From the NCBI RefSeq assembly GCF_014243345.1, contig NZ_JACLZF010000002.1:1178001-1242000 (forward strand): 64,000 bases of DNA. The letters are read 5' to 3'. Shown here in pieces: positions 1 through 8,549 of the stretch (the stretch's first letter is position 1; every line of letters starts with the position of its first letter). This DNA is from Robiginitalea sp. SC105. GTDB taxonomy: Bacteria; Bacteroidota; Bacteroidia; Flavobacteriales; Flavobacteriaceae. The notes under the pieces were generated by a model that was not told where the DNA came from, made no database searches, and saw only the letters and a list, made by a program, of their open reading frames with translations. Position numbers and translations under genes: made by a program.

Positions 1-1488
1 TTCCCCACCCGAAAGCGACTTGGACCCGCGGTTGAGGGACAGGTAATCCAGGCCCACATCGAGCAGGAACCTCAGCCTGGTATTGATCTCCTTGATGATT
101 TCCCCCGCAATCTGCTGCTGGTCGCCGGCAAGCCGGCCGGCCAGGTCCGAAAAGAACGCCGCCAGTTGCCCGATGTCCATACGGGCCAGTTCCGCAATGT
201 TTTTGTCATCCACCCGGAAATAGAGAGATTCCTTGCGCAGGCGCGCCCCCTCGCACTCCGGGCAGGCCACCTTGTCCATATAGTCGCGCGCCCAGCGCTT
301 GATACTGCTGGAATCGCTTTCCCGGTACTGGTTGCGGATAAAATTGGAAATACCCTCGTATTCAATCTTGTACTGCCGGCGCACCCCGAGTGTCTTGCTA
401 TCTACCTCAAAACGGTCGTTGCCTCCATCCAGGATGACCTGCAGCGCTTCTTCCGGGATTTTGGAGATGGGATCCGAGAGGTCAAAGTCGTAGCGGAGTG
501 CGATGGTTTCCAATTGTTTGAACGCCCATGATTTTTTGTAGGTGCCCAGGGGGGCGAGGCCACCGGCCTTGATGGACAGGCCGTCGTCCGGGATGATCTT
601 GGCCCGGTTCACCTGGTAAATATGTCCGAGGCCGTTGCATTCCGGGCACATCCCCTTGGGGGAGTTGAAGGAAAAGGTATTCGGCTCGGGTACCGGGTAG
701 GAAATACCAGTTTCCGGGCACATCAGATCTCTGCTGAAATAACGTGGCTGGTCGCTGTCCGCCTCCAGTACCATCATCACATCGTCACCCGCGTAGAGGG
801 CTGTCCGGATGCTTTCGTCCAACCTTCCCGTAATTTCAGGATGTTCACCTGCCTGCAACCTGTCGATGACGATTTCTATGTCGTGGGTTTTGTAACGATC
901 TACCTTCATGCCCTTTTCCAGGTCCCTGATTTCCCCGTCTACTCGGACCTTCACAAACCCCTGTTTCGCAATCTGTTCGAACAGCTCCCGGTAATGACCT
1001 TTCCGGGATCGGATGACCGGCGCCAGGATGGTGATGCGCTTCCCGTCAAAATCCGAAACGATCAGGTCCCGGATTTGCCGGTCCGTGTAACTCACCATCT
1101 TCTTGCCGGTATTGTAACTATAGGCATCGGAAGCCCTTGCAAACAGGAGCCTCAGGAAATCATATACCTCTGTGATGGTCCCCACTGTGGATCGGGGGGA
1201 ACGGGAAGTCGTTTTCTGTTCGATGGCTATTACGGGGGACAGGCCGTCTATCTTGTCGACATCCGGGCGTTCCAGACCGCCCAGGAATTGCCGGGCATAG
1301 GCAGAAAATGTTTCGATATACCTGCGTTGCCCTTCGGCGTAGATGGTGTCGAAGGCCAGGGAAGACTTGCCACTGCCGGAGAGCCCGGTGATCACCACCA
1401 GTTGCTCCCTCGGGATGCGCACATCGATATTCTTCAGATTATGCGTCCGGGCACCCTGTACATCAATCGTTTCTTCCAATTCGGCCAT
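1..1488 (-). CDS. uvrA: Excinuclease ABC subunit A, N-terminal part (runs off the left edge)
   Basis: This is the DNA-damage recognition ATPase of nucleotide excision repair, which forms UvrA2B complexes and loads UvrB. The visible 496 residues hold a Walker A motif GLSGSGKSS at about 35-43, the UvrA start pattern [12 protein letters not shown], the Q-loop region with [15 protein letters not shown], and an ABC signature (SLSGGE) at the very end, where the window cuts the gene. In the insertion domain the second zinc pair is present (CPEC) but the first reads CPET, so one cysteine is missing; I recall this variant from other Bacteroidetes. The start ATG (1488) gives the standard N terminus. 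It is transcribed leftward, away from the next gene. Family certainty is very high; only the C-terminal half is unseen. Confidence 0.97.
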   Translation of the reverse strand, partial: MAELEETIDVQGARTHNLKNIDVRIPREQLVVITGLSGSGKSSLAFDTIYAEGQRRYIETFSAYARQFLGGLERPDVDKIDGLSPVIAIEQKTTSRSPRSTVGTITEVYDFLRLLFARASDAYSYNTGKKMVSYTDRQIRDLIVSDFDGKRITILAPVIRSRKGHYRELFEQIAKQGFVKVRVDGEIRDLEKGMKVDRYKTHDIEIVIDRLQAGEHPEITGRLDESIRTALYAGDDVMMVLEADSDQPRYFSRDLMCPETGISYPVPEPNTFSFNSPKGMCPECNGLGHIYQVNRAKIIPDDGLSIKAGGLAPLGTYKKSWAFKQLETIALRYDFDLSDPISKIPEEALQVILDGGNDRFEVDSKTLGVRRQYKIEYEGISNFIRNQYRESDSSSIKRWARDYMDKVACPECEGARLRKESLYFRVDDKNIAELARMDIGQLAAFFSDLAGRLAGDQQQIAGEIIKEINTRLRFLLDVGLDYLSLNRGSKSLSGGE

Positions 1489-1604
1489 ATCGCGCTTAAA
1501 AGGTTGCGAAAATACGATTTTGCGGGCGAAATAAGAAGTCCGCCCAACCCCATCTTTGAATATTCCCGGGACTCTCCTAATTTAGCCGAAAAGCAAATCT
1601 ACCT

Positions 1605-2132
1605 ATGCAAATTCTAGGAATAGGCTCCCGTATCAGCCACTCGGATCACGGTAAGGGCGTGGTGGTCAACGTGAGCTCCAAACACTATTGGGTTTCCTTT
1701 ATGGAATCCGGACTGGAAACCATCGATATCGGCTCGGACTTCGAGGTAATCGAAGCCCTTCACGACGACGTGGATACCGTCAGCTTCACCGACGTGGAAT
1801 CCAGCCTGATCGGCATCCTGAGACGCTGGAGCGATGCAACCAGCCTGGTCCCCATTGCCGATAAATGGAAGGGCGGGAACCTGATACTGAAACCCGGGGA
1901 CCCCGGGCTGGCCCCCAAGGAAATCCCGATTGACACCTTTTTCCATAAGATCGTAATGGTTCGTGACCGCCTGCGCGTCATGGAGCAGCGGATCAATGCC
2001 CACAAAGGACTGGACGACTCGGACAAGGTGGAACTGCAACAGTACATCACACGCATCTACGGCAGCCTCACCACCTTCAATATCCTCTTTAAATCCCAGG
2101 GGGATCAGTTCATAGGGGAGCGGAGCAAATAG
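1605..2132 (+). CDS. Conserved hypothetical protein, 175 aa
   Basis: I do not recognise a named family. The protein is soluble, with no signal peptide or membrane segment. Its first 50 residues have the look of a small beta-barrel (ISHSDHGKGVVVNV then HYWVSFMESGLETIDI), similar in style to SH3 or CarD/UvrD-tail-like modules. The rest is helical and charged, including a stretch rich in R, E and Q at about 118-160. It starts 117 bp from the divergent uvrA start and is followed by only 5 bp before the end of the convergent TIGR03915 gene. The position next to uvrA and a DNA-repair-like gene suggests, but does not show, a nucleic-acid role. Codon use matches the neighbours, so I take it as a real gene. 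Confidence 0.8.
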   Translation: MQILGIGSRISHSDHGKGVVVNVSSKHYWVSFMESGLETIDIGSDFEVIEALHDDVDTVSFTDVESSLIGILRRWSDATSLVPIADKWKGGNLILKPGDPGLAPKEIPIDTFFHKIVMVRDRLRVMEQRINAHKGLDDSDKVELQQYITRIYGSLTTFNILFKSQGDQFIGERSK

Positions 2133-2137
2133 CAGGC

Positions 2138-2815
2138 CTAAACTGCAGTGCGGTATGCAGGCGTTTCCGGGAAACGTTTTTCCGGTGTTGCCTGTGAGCA
2201 GTCGAATACATGGAATTCCTTCACTACGGGCTTTTCCCGGATAATGGAAACCTGTCCATCGACACTTCTCAGGCCGTATTGACGCCGGGAATCGAAAAGG
2301 ATCCAGGGGGCGACGCCGAAGCGCAGCCGGAAATGCCGGGTGAGCAGGGGGAGGATGTCGTGCTCAGGGGCGATGAAGCCGCAGGGTATATCTGAGGCCG
2401 TTGGATAAAAACGCAGGTTGGACTCTGCGGCCCGCTTTTCCCATTCTACCCGTGCCGTCCAGGCAACAAGCTGGTTGCGGAGTTCGCGGAGCTTTTCAGG
2501 GTCGCCGCCTTCCTCACTATTGAATAATTGTTTCAGGTAAGAAATTATAACACGCTCTTTTTGTGTCTTTTCCACCATGAATGAGAAATAGATAATACGC
2601 TGCAACCCGGAGCTTTTCCGCCCCAGTGATTCCCAGAGTTGCTCTGCGATCCGCCGGTCGGCAGGAATGTTCCGTGTGGGGGTAAACAACCCGTTCTGGG
2701 TACCCGGATCGGCAGACAGCCCCGATATCTGCAGGTCGTGTTCCAGGATTTGCGCGGCACAGGTGAGAAATCCTTCAAATGTCCCGTCATAGATTAAAAA
2801 GGTGCCTGTTTCCAT
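2138..2815 (-). CDS. TIGR03915/DUF4130-family putative DNA metabolism protein
   Basis: The 225-residue protein opens with ETGTFLIYDGTFEGFLTCAAQI, the typical start of the DUF4130 (TIGR03915) family, and ends with the usual APEHDILPLLTRHFRLRFG...WILFD...RYG pattern. Members are usually encoded beside a radical SAM protein (TIGR03916) or fused to UdgX-type uracil-DNA binding domains, so a DNA repair or modification role is assumed; the reaction is unknown. No radical SAM gene is present here. The gene is instead divergent from an XRE-S24 regulator, with a 180-bp AT-rich gap holding repeated CGTAATATGGAA and CCGTAAAA motifs. I infer that the S24 regulator controls it, possibly in response to damage. 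Family call is good; the role is inferred. Confidence 0.8.
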   Translation of the reverse strand: METGTFLIYDGTFEGFLTCAAQILEHDLQISGLSADPGTQNGLFTPTRNIPADRRIAEQLWESLGRKSSGLQRIIYFSFMVEKTQKERVIISYLKQLFNSEEGGDPEKLRELRNQLVAWTARVEWEKRAAESNLRFYPTASDIPCGFIAPEHDILPLLTRHFRLRFGVAPWILFDSRRQYGLRSVDGQVSIIREKPVVKEFHVFDCSQATPEKRFPETPAYRTAV

Positions 2816-2853
2816 TTGGCCAATGTTTATCTGTTAATTCTATCCTTATGAAA

Positions 2854-2941
2854 TTCGTAATATGGAATATATCCAAAAATATGTAAATATTCCGTAATAT
2901 GGAAAATATCCGTAAAAAGTTTTGGAAATAATCCGTAAAAC
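2854..2941. promoter_or_regulatory. Operator-like repeats between DUF4130 gene and S24 regulator
   Basis: The divergent gap holds two copies of CGTAATATGGAA (2856-2867 and 2893-2904, 37 bp apart), each inside a TTC(C)...GGAA imperfect dyad. It also holds related half-sites: ATATCCAAAA (2869-2878), ATATCCGTAAAA (2907-2918 region) and ATCCGTAAAACG (2931-2942). The last lies between the -33 and -7 elements of the S24 gene promoter, where a bound repressor would block transcription. The arrangement fits autoregulation and control of both divergent genes by the S24 protein. This is inference from position and repetition. Confidence 0.6.
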
Positions 2942-2950
2942 GTATATTTG
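2922..2950 (+). promoter_or_regulatory. Promoter of the XRE-S24 regulator
   Basis: TTG at 2922-2924, an 18-bp spacer and TATATTTG at 2943-2950 fit the Bacteroidetes housekeeping promoter (TTG, about 19 bp, TAnnTTTG). The start codon follows 45 bp downstream. The spacer carries an operator-like ATCCGTAAAACG repeat. Confidence 0.65.
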
Positions 2951-2995
2951 AAAATAAACTGACCGTTTTAATCCGGTCCGAAACAAAACGAGCCC

Positions 2996-3751
2996 ATGGA
3001 GCAGGATACCAGTATTAAAAGGTTTACGGAGGTCCGGCGGGAGTTGGGATATACTCAGGCGGAATTTGCGGGGATTCTCGGGATCCCCAGTACAACTGCG
3101 GACATCGAAAGGGGCAGGACCAAATTGTCCGGGAAGGTAGTGGCGGAATTGCTGGGGCGATTCAAGATCAACCCACTTTGGCTTTATGGGGAAAGCAACC
3201 GGAAATACCTGGAACCTTCCTCCGTCAGCGTGATGCCCAAGGTCGTTACGATCGATTCTTCCGAGAGGGAAAACATGGTACTGGTCAATGCAAAGGCCGC
3301 CGCAGGCTACCCCCAGAACATACAGGATAGTTCCTGGTACCGGCAGCTACCCGCCTTTGACCTGCCGATCCCCCAGTTCCGGAATGCAACTTACCGGGGG
3401 TTCCAGGTAGAGGGGGATAGCATGCAGCCAAACCTGAAACCCGGGGACTGGGTGCTTGCACGGGCCGTGGAAAACTGGAATGACGTGGGCCCGAACCGCA
3501 TCTACGTAGTAGTTCTGGAAGATGCCGTCCTGGTAAAAAAGGTCGAAAAATTACCCGGCACCGGAAGGTTCAGGCTGATTTCCCTGAACGAATCCTATGC
3601 CCCTTACGATATATCCGAGTCACAATTGCAGGAGGTCTGGGAGGTGAGCAGCAAGATTACCTTCGGGGTGGATGCCACCACCGAAACCGGGCTCTTGCGG
3701 CAATTGCAGGAATCCATGGAGGAACTCAAGCAAAAACTGGCCAGGGCATGA
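2996..3751 (+). CDS. XRE-family transcriptional regulator with S24/LexA-like peptidase domain
   Basis: Residues about 5-62 form a helix-turn-helix of the Cro/C1 type (GYTQAEFAGILGIPSTTADIERG). Residues about 95-230 form an S24 peptidase-like domain with the catalytic serine in VEGDSMQP (S142) and the lysine in VLVKKVEKL (K181 or K182). An Ala-Gly dipeptide at 103-104 (KAAAGYPQ) sits where LexA and phage repressors cleave themselves. The intact dyad plus AG site make RecA-stimulated self-cleavage possible. The C-terminal 20 residues look coiled-coil (LLRQLQESMEELKQKLA). It is divergent from the DUF4130 gene with repeated operator-like motifs between them. I infer an SOS-type or stress-inducible switch for that neighbour and itself. 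Confidence 0.88.
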   Translation: MEQDTSIKRFTEVRRELGYTQAEFAGILGIPSTTADIERGRTKLSGKVVAELLGRFKINPLWLYGESNRKYLEPSSVSVMPKVVTIDSSERENMVLVNAKAAAGYPQNIQDSSWYRQLPAFDLPIPQFRNATYRGFQVEGDSMQPNLKPGDWVLARAVENWNDVGPNRIYVVVLEDAVLVKKVEKLPGTGRFRLISLNESYAPYDISESQLQEVWEVSSKITFGVDATTETGLLRQLQESMEELKQKLARA

Positions 3752-3781
3752 TACGGTATGCCGTCTGAATCAAAAGGAAGT

Positions 3782-3810
3782 GCCCGGCCCTGATCGCCGG
3801 GCTTTGTTTT
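3782..3810 (+). terminator. Rho-independent terminator after the S24 regulator
   Basis: GCCCGGC (3782-3788) and GCCGGGC (3796-3802) form a perfect 7-bp stem with a 7-nt loop, followed by TTTGTTTT. It lies 30 bp after the regulator stop codon and just before the convergent ggt stop. Confidence 0.75.
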
Positions 3811-3837
3811 GCAGTAAAAAGGTTTTCAGAAACGCTG

Positions 3838-5556
3838 TCAGAAACCAACCGCGGTATCGTCCCCCCGGTGGTCGGCGCCTCCTTCCAGCCGGCCATCGGG
3901 AAGCACGAGGATCCCGTCCACTTTCCCGATGATGGGGGTATACTCCTCGTTGATCAGGTAACCCCGCTCTTTCAGGCTGTCCTTCAGGCCTTGGGAAAAA
4001 CCCTCCGGTTCAAAGGTCAGCAAATCCGGAAGCCATTGATGGTGGAAGCGGGGCGCATCCACTGCCTGCTGCATGCTCTGGCCAAATTCGTAAACATTCA
4101 GGATGGTCTGCGCAACTGCAGTGATGATCGTGGACCCGCCAGGGGTGCCCACCGACATCCAGAGTTCGCCATCCCGTTCAACCAGGGTAGGCGTCATACT
4201 GCTGAGCATCCGTTTTTCTGGGGCTATACTGTTGGCTTCCGCACCGATCAACCCGAACATGTTCGGGGTCCCGGGCTTTGCGCTGAAATCATCCATTTCG
4301 TTGTTCAGGAAAAAACCCAGTTCCGGGCAGTAGAGTTTGGATCCGTACGCCCCATTCAGGGTCGTGGTTGCGGAAATCGCATTTCCCCACTGGTCGATAA
4401 TGGAATAGTGGGTGGTTTCCATGCTTTCATGGACGGTGACGGCGCCTTCGGAGATTTCTGAGGAGGGCGTGGCCCGGTCAAAGCTGAAGGATGCCATGCG
4501 CTCCTGCAGGTAAGTGTCACTCAGCAGCGTTTCCAAAGGGATCTCCACAAAATCGGGGTCCCCCAGGAAGAAGTTCCGGTCCGCATAGGCCCGGCGCGCA
4601 GCCTCGGTGAAAAGCTGGATGCTCCTGGCCGAATGCTGGCCCATTTCCGACAGGTCGTAGGGCTCCATCATCTTCAGGATCTGGTTCATCGTTACCCCGC
4701 CACTGCTGGGAGGGCCCATGGAAATGATTTTCAGGTCCTTATAGGTAAATATTACCGGATCCCGCCATTTGGCCTCATACCGGGCAAGATCCTCCTCGGT
4801 AATAAAACCGCCCGCTGCCTGTATGAAGGCTGCCAGGGTTTTGGCGGTTTCCCCTTTGTAAAATTCATCCCTCCCGTTCCTGGCAATCCGTTCCAGGGTA
4901 TGTGCCAGGGCCGCGTACCGGAGGGTGTCCCCGGCCTTGCAGTGGTTCGCAAAAAGGATGCTGTCCCCGTTCACGGCGATCATATCTTCCCGCACCCGTT
5001 CCAGGCGCCGGGCCTGGTTTTCGGTGACCACCACCCCCCGCTGGGCCAGCGCAATCACCGGGGCCAGGAGGGAATCCATGGGAAGGCTGCCAAACCGCCG
5101 GTGCACTTCAAATACACCCGCAACGGTGCCGGGCACGCCAACGGCTGTTGCGCCCATCCGGCTCATGGACGGTATCGGGTTACCCAGGGAATCCAGATAC
5201 ATTTCCGCGCTTGCCGAAAGGGGCGCTTTTTCCCGGTAGTCGATGCTGCCGGTGGAGCCGTCGGCCTGCCGGTACACCATAAAACCACCTCCGCCCAGGT
5301 TTCCGGCAAAGGGGTACGCTACCGCCAGTGCCATCTCGGTGGCCACCATGGCGTCAAAGGCATTCCCGCCCTGCCTGAGGATATCAGCACCGATCCGGGA
5401 GGCTTCTTCCCGGGCGGATACCACCATGGCTTTTTCGGTTACCAAGCCAGTGGGTACAGGGGGTGCCTTCCGGCAACGGGTAGTAATGGTCAATAAACAG
5501 AGCAGGAGTAGGACCCGAAAGAGGGTCTGGAGGGTGGAGGAGGGGGTCGGTGTCAA
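3838..5556 (-). CDS. ggt: Gamma-glutamyltranspeptidase
   Basis: This Ntn hydrolase cleaves or transfers the gamma-glutamyl group of glutathione and related compounds, normally in the periplasm. The 572-residue precursor has a hydrophobic N-terminal segment (about 10-27) ending in TTRC; this resembles a lipobox but has Arg before the Cys, so lipidation is doubtful. Family hallmarks are present: GGNAFDAMVATEMALAVAYPFAGNLGGGGFMV at 63-93 (conserved core), the autocatalytic site ETTHYSIID with nucleophile T381, and the GTPGGSTI loop near 480. Length fits the family. Its start overlaps the stop of the upstream AcpH-like gene by 4 bp, so the two are probably co-transcribed. Strong call. Confidence 0.95.
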   Translation of the reverse strand: MTPTPSSTLQTLFRVLLLLCLLTITTRCRKAPPVPTGLVTEKAMVVSAREEASRIGADILRQGGNAFDAMVATEMALAVAYPFAGNLGGGGFMVYRQADGSTGSIDYREKAPLSASAEMYLDSLGNPIPSMSRMGATAVGVPGTVAGVFEVHRRFGSLPMDSLLAPVIALAQRGVVVTENQARRLERVREDMIAVNGDSILFANHCKAGDTLRYAALAHTLERIARNGRDEFYKGETAKTLAAFIQAAGGFITEEDLARYEAKWRDPVIFTYKDLKIISMGPPSSGGVTMNQILKMMEPYDLSEMGQHSARSIQLFTEAARRAYADRNFFLGDPDFVEIPLETLLSDTYLQERMASFSFDRATPSSEISEGAVTVHESMETTHYSIIDQWGNAISATTTLNGAYGSKLYCPELGFFLNNEMDDFSAKPGTPNMFGLIGAEANSIAPEKRMLSSMTPTLVERDGELWMSVGTPGGSTIITAVAQTILNVYEFGQSMQQAVDAPRFHHQWLPDLLTFEPEGFSQGLKDSLKERGYLINEEYTPIIGKVDGILVLPDGRLEGGADHRGDDTAVGF

Positions 5557-6137
5557 AAGGTGTCGATTTTTTGTCGCGAAAAGATAATCAATTCCTCAAA
5601 AAACGAATGGAATTCATCCCGGAACGCCTCGTAATGCCATTCCAGGTCCTCGATGGCACGGTCCATACCGGATTTGTTGCGGGTCCGCCGGTTCATCCCC
5701 TGCAAAACCCGGCCGATGCCCTCGGTACTCGCGTAGCTGACCAGCCAGTTATCGCTGACCATGTAAGGATACAGCCGCTGTACATGGGTGGGGAGCCAGT
5801 CGAAATTTTCGTCGAGCAGGTCGTAAAAATGTGCGGCAAAATCGGCAAGTGGGATATCCGAGTATCGTTCCCACTCCCTTGCCAGGAAATGGTCGTAATA
5901 GATATCCACGATTACACGGCTGTAATGGCTGTACCTTTTATGAAGGCGTTTGCTGCTCAGGCGGGGCGTGGGGTGTGCATCCGTAAACGTATCGATGGCG
6001 CGGTGCAACAGGATGCCTTCCTGCACCCGGTCCGGGTATTTCCTGAATTTGTTGCCGCGGATGCTGTCTGCTATGAAATTTCCGATCGCCAGTTGGTCGT
6101 CGCCAAAGGACAGGTAGATATGGGCCAGGTAATTCAC
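5553..6137 (-). CDS. Acyl carrier protein phosphodiesterase-like protein (DUF479/AcpH family)
   Basis: The 194-residue protein starts with MNYLAHIYLSFGDDQLAIGNFIADSIRG, the hallmark of the AcpH family, and carries the conserved HRAIDTFTDAHP and SHYSRVIVDIYYDHFLA motifs of this HD-like metal hydrolase fold. AcpH removes the 4-phosphopantetheine arm from holo-ACP in E. coli; whether Bacteroidetes members do the same is not settled. It is cytoplasmic. The gene overlaps ggt by 4 bp. A TACTTTTG -7 box (6165-6158) lies 21 bp upstream of the start, back-to-back with the glmM promoter. The family call is firm; the exact substrate is an inference. Confidence 0.88.
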   Translation of the reverse strand: MNYLAHIYLSFGDDQLAIGNFIADSIRGNKFRKYPDRVQEGILLHRAIDTFTDAHPTPRLSSKRLHKRYSHYSRVIVDIYYDHFLAREWERYSDIPLADFAAHFYDLLDENFDWLPTHVQRLYPYMVSDNWLVSYASTEGIGRVLQGMNRRTRNKSGMDRAIEDLEWHYEAFRDEFHSFFEELIIFSRQKIDTF

Positions 6138-6157
6138 ATACTAGCATTAGGTGCCAT

Positions 6158-6204
6158 CAAAAGTAAGGATTCGTTCGCATTACGGCCGGTTCCCTGTATA
6201 TTTG
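6158..6204. promoter_or_regulatory. Divergent promoters for AcpH-like gene and glmM
   Basis: On the minus strand TACTTTTG (6165-6158) precedes the AcpH-like start; on the plus strand TATATTTG (6197-6204) precedes the glmM ATG by 17 bp. Both match TAnnTTTG. No clear -33 TTG is seen at the expected distance for either. Confidence 0.55.
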
Positions 6205-6221
6205 CCCGAAAAGCGGCAATT

Positions 6222-7610
6222 ATGACTTTGATTAAATCCATTTCGGGGATACGGGGCACCATCGGCGGTAAGCCCGGTGAAAACCTCACCCCCCTGGATG
6301 CCGTCCGCTTTGCGGCGGCTTACGGTACCTGGCTCCGGGAAAACGGTTCCGGGACTCGCCTTAAAGTGGTGGTGGGCAGGGATGCCCGCCTCTCCGGGCA
6401 GATGATCCAGGACCTGGTCGTATCCACGCTTACGGGCCTCGGGATCGACATTATCGATTTGGGCCTGTCCACCACGCCCACCGTGGAGCTGGCAGTACCC
6501 CTTGAAAAGGCAGATGGCGGCATCATCCTGACGGCCAGCCACAACCCCAAGGAATGGAATGCGCTCAAGCTGCTCAATGAAAAGGGGGAATTCCTCGATG
6601 CGGGGGCCGGTGCCGAGATTTTGCGCCTGGCGGAAGCGGAAACCTTCGAATTTGCCGAAGTAGACCAGTTGGGGGAGCGGACGGTGAATGACGCGTACCT
6701 GGACATCCATGTCGACGAGGTACTCGGCCTGGAATGGGTGGATGCAGCAGTCATCCGGGAACAAAAATTCAAGGTGGTGGTCGACGGGGTGAACTCCTCC
6801 GGCGGCATCGCCATCCCCAAGCTGCTAGATGCCCTGGGCGTCGAAGTGGTGCGTTTGTACTGTGAGCCAACGGGGCATTTCCCCCATAACCCGGAGCCGC
6901 TCAAGGAACACCTGGGGGATATTTGCGAGCGGGTGGTGGCCGAAAAAGCCGACCTGGGCATCGTGGTGGACCCGGATGTGGACCGGCTTGCCTTTATAGA
7001 CGAGAAGGGCGGGATGTTCGGGGAGGAATACACCCTGGTGGCCTGTGCGGATTACGTGCTGGGCAAATCCCCCGGGAACACCGTTTCCAACCTGTCCTCG
7101 ACCCGGGCCCTCCGGGATGTGACGCTTTCCCACGGGGGGCGATACACCGCAGCCGCAGTGGGGGAGGTCAACGTGGTTGCCGCCATGAAGGAGACCAAAG
7201 CAGTCATCGGGGGCGAAGGCAATGGCGGCATCATCTATCCGGCCAGCCATTTCGGCCGGGACGCATTGGTCGGCACGGCCCTGTTCCTGATGCTGCTGTC
7301 CGAGAGACAGACCCGCGTCAGCGAATTGCGCAGCAGCTACCCGGCTTATTTTATGAGTAAAAACAAGATCCAGCTGACCCCGGACCTGAATGTGGACCAA
7401 ATTCTCGAGGGGATGGCCCGGAAATATGAAACCGAAGAACTCAATACCATCGACGGGGTAAAGATAGATTTTTCGGATTGCTGGGTGCATTTGAGAAAGT
7501 CCAATACCGAGCCGATCATCCGGATCTATACCGAGGCAGCTACCCAGGAGGCAGCCGATAACCTGGCAGGGAAGGTCCTGGGGGAGATTCGGGCACTGGC
7601 AGGCCTTTAA
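6222..7610 (+). CDS. glmM: Phosphoglucosamine mutase (phosphohexomutase family)
   Basis: It interconverts glucosamine-6-phosphate and glucosamine-1-phosphate for peptidoglycan and lipid A precursors; phosphomannomutase or phosphoglucomutase activity cannot be excluded. The 462-residue protein has the active-site phosphoserine loop TASHNPKEWN (S106), the metal-binding DPDVDRLA loop near 248-255, the sugar-binding GEGNGG loop near 330 and the C-terminal phosphate-binding RKSNTEPIIRIY near 426-437. The frame is open far upstream, but the ATG at 6222 follows a TATATTTG -7 box and gives the standard N terminus (ISGIRGTIGG). The 3' end overlaps the convergent acyltransferase gene by 4 bp. Confidence 0.93.
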   Translation: MTLIKSISGIRGTIGGKPGENLTPLDAVRFAAAYGTWLRENGSGTRLKVVVGRDARLSGQMIQDLVVSTLTGLGIDIIDLGLSTTPTVELAVPLEKADGGIILTASHNPKEWNALKLLNEKGEFLDAGAGAEILRLAEAETFEFAEVDQLGERTVNDAYLDIHVDEVLGLEWVDAAVIREQKFKVVVDGVNSSGGIAIPKLLDALGVEVVRLYCEPTGHFPHNPEPLKEHLGDICERVVAEKADLGIVVDPDVDRLAFIDEKGGMFGEEYTLVACADYVLGKSPGNTVSNLSSTRALRDVTLSHGGRYTAAAVGEVNVVAAMKETKAVIGGEGNGGIIYPASHFGRDALVGTALFLMLLSERQTRVSELRSSYPAYFMSKNKIQLTPDLNVDQILEGMARKYETEELNTIDGVKIDFSDCWVHLRKSNTEPIIRIYTEAATQEAADNLAGKVLGEIRALAGL

Positions 7611-8494
7611 ACCCCGGCAGGCTTTTTATCCCGGTGCTTCCACCGCTTATGGGTCCAGAAATAGTACTCCGGGGCTTCCAAAATGGATTTTTCGACTTCC
7701 CTGAAAAAGGCGTCCGTAATCCCGTAATCGGGGACGGCTTTCGGATCGTCGGCCAGCAGGATGATTTCGGCCCGGTAGAAACCCCGCCCTGTTTTCCGCA
7801 CCTTCAGGTAGACCGCCGGTAAGCCGTGTTTTTTGCAGATTTGTTCCGCCCCTGTGTGCATGGGGACCGGAATTCCCATGAATTCCCCCCAGTGAACGGC
7901 CTTTTTCAGCATGGGGGATTGGTCGCTGATAAACCCAATGGTGGCCAATTCGCCGCTGGCCACTACCTTGGCCACGATCTCACGGGTCTCACGGGTGGCG
8001 ATGAGTGTGGTACCCCAATTGGCGCGGATCCTGCGGACCAGTTTATCGAAATACGGGTTGGACAGGGGCTGGTACACCCCATAGCCCTTGGAATTGATGT
8101 GGGAATCCAGGGATAGAGCCCATTCCCAGCTGGCATAATGCGGCATGAGCAGTACGACGCTTTTTCCCGCCGCTTCAATCCGGTGAAGCACCTCGAGTTG
8201 GTCAATCTGGAACCGCCGCTGCATTTCCTTTTCCGAAATAGCCAGCGTTTTGATCATCTCCAGGAACATATCGCACATATGTGCATAAAATCTGCGTTCG
8301 ATCAGATTGCGTTCGGTTTCGGACCGATCGGGAAACACCAGGGCGAGGTTTGCACGCACCACCTTCCGCCGGTAGCGGATGCCGTGGAAGAGGATGAAAA
8401 ATACCCCGTCGGAGAGCAGGTATAAAAGCGGGAAGGGCAACCTTGCCACCAGCCAGAGAAAGGGGTAGGCTAACAGGTAAACGGCTCGTTGCAT
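7607..8494 (-). CDS. LpxL/HtrB-family lysophospholipid or lipid A acyltransferase
   Basis: This 295-residue inner-membrane protein has one N-terminal hydrophobic segment (about 4-40, broken) followed by the cytoplasmic acyltransferase domain. The catalytic H-x4-E motif is seen as MPHYASWEWAL (near 118-128), and the family pattern continues with FISDQSPM and EFMGIPVPMHTGAE. Relatives add secondary acyl chains to lipid A; in Bacteroidetes some members act on other glycolipids or aminolipids. The gene shares an 18-bp palindromic promoter region with the divergent rhomboid gene and ends convergent with glmM. Family is certain; substrate is not. Confidence 0.9.
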   Translation of the reverse strand: MQRAVYLLAYPFLWLVARLPFPLLYLLSDGVFFILFHGIRYRRKVVRANLALVFPDRSETERNLIERRFYAHMCDMFLEMIKTLAISEKEMQRRFQIDQLEVLHRIEAAGKSVVLLMPHYASWEWALSLDSHINSKGYGVYQPLSNPYFDKLVRRIRANWGTTLIATRETREIVAKVVASGELATIGFISDQSPMLKKAVHWGEFMGIPVPMHTGAEQICKKHGLPAVYLKVRKTGRGFYRAEIILLADDPKAVPDYGITDAFFREVEKSILEAPEYYFWTHKRWKHRDKKPAGV

Positions 8495-8509
8495 GACTCA
8501 AAATATGGG

Positions 8510-8527
8510 CAAATATAGCTATATTTG
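8510..8527. promoter_or_regulatory. Palindromic back-to-back -7 boxes (bidirectional promoter)
   Basis: The 18-mer CAAATATAGCTATATTTG is a perfect palindrome made of two TATATTTG boxes facing outward and separated by 2 bp. The minus-strand box (8517-8510) lies 16 bp before the acyltransferase ATG; the plus-strand box (8520-8527) lies 23 bp before the rhomboid ATG. A good -33 TTG is not visible for either direction. Both genes should compete for polymerase at the same spot. Confidence 0.6.
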
Positions 8528-8549
8528 GCCCTAAATTAAGGCGTCCTAC

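Noticed and set aside
3838-5556. Lipoprotein call for gamma-glutamyltranspeptidase
   Set aside because: The Cys at 28 is preceded by TTR, not a standard lipobox; export is likely but lipidation is not supported.
5550-6221. N-terminal extension of glmM to 686 residues
   Set aside because: The extension lies opposite the AcpH-like gene, and a -7 box and the family N terminus place the start at 6222.
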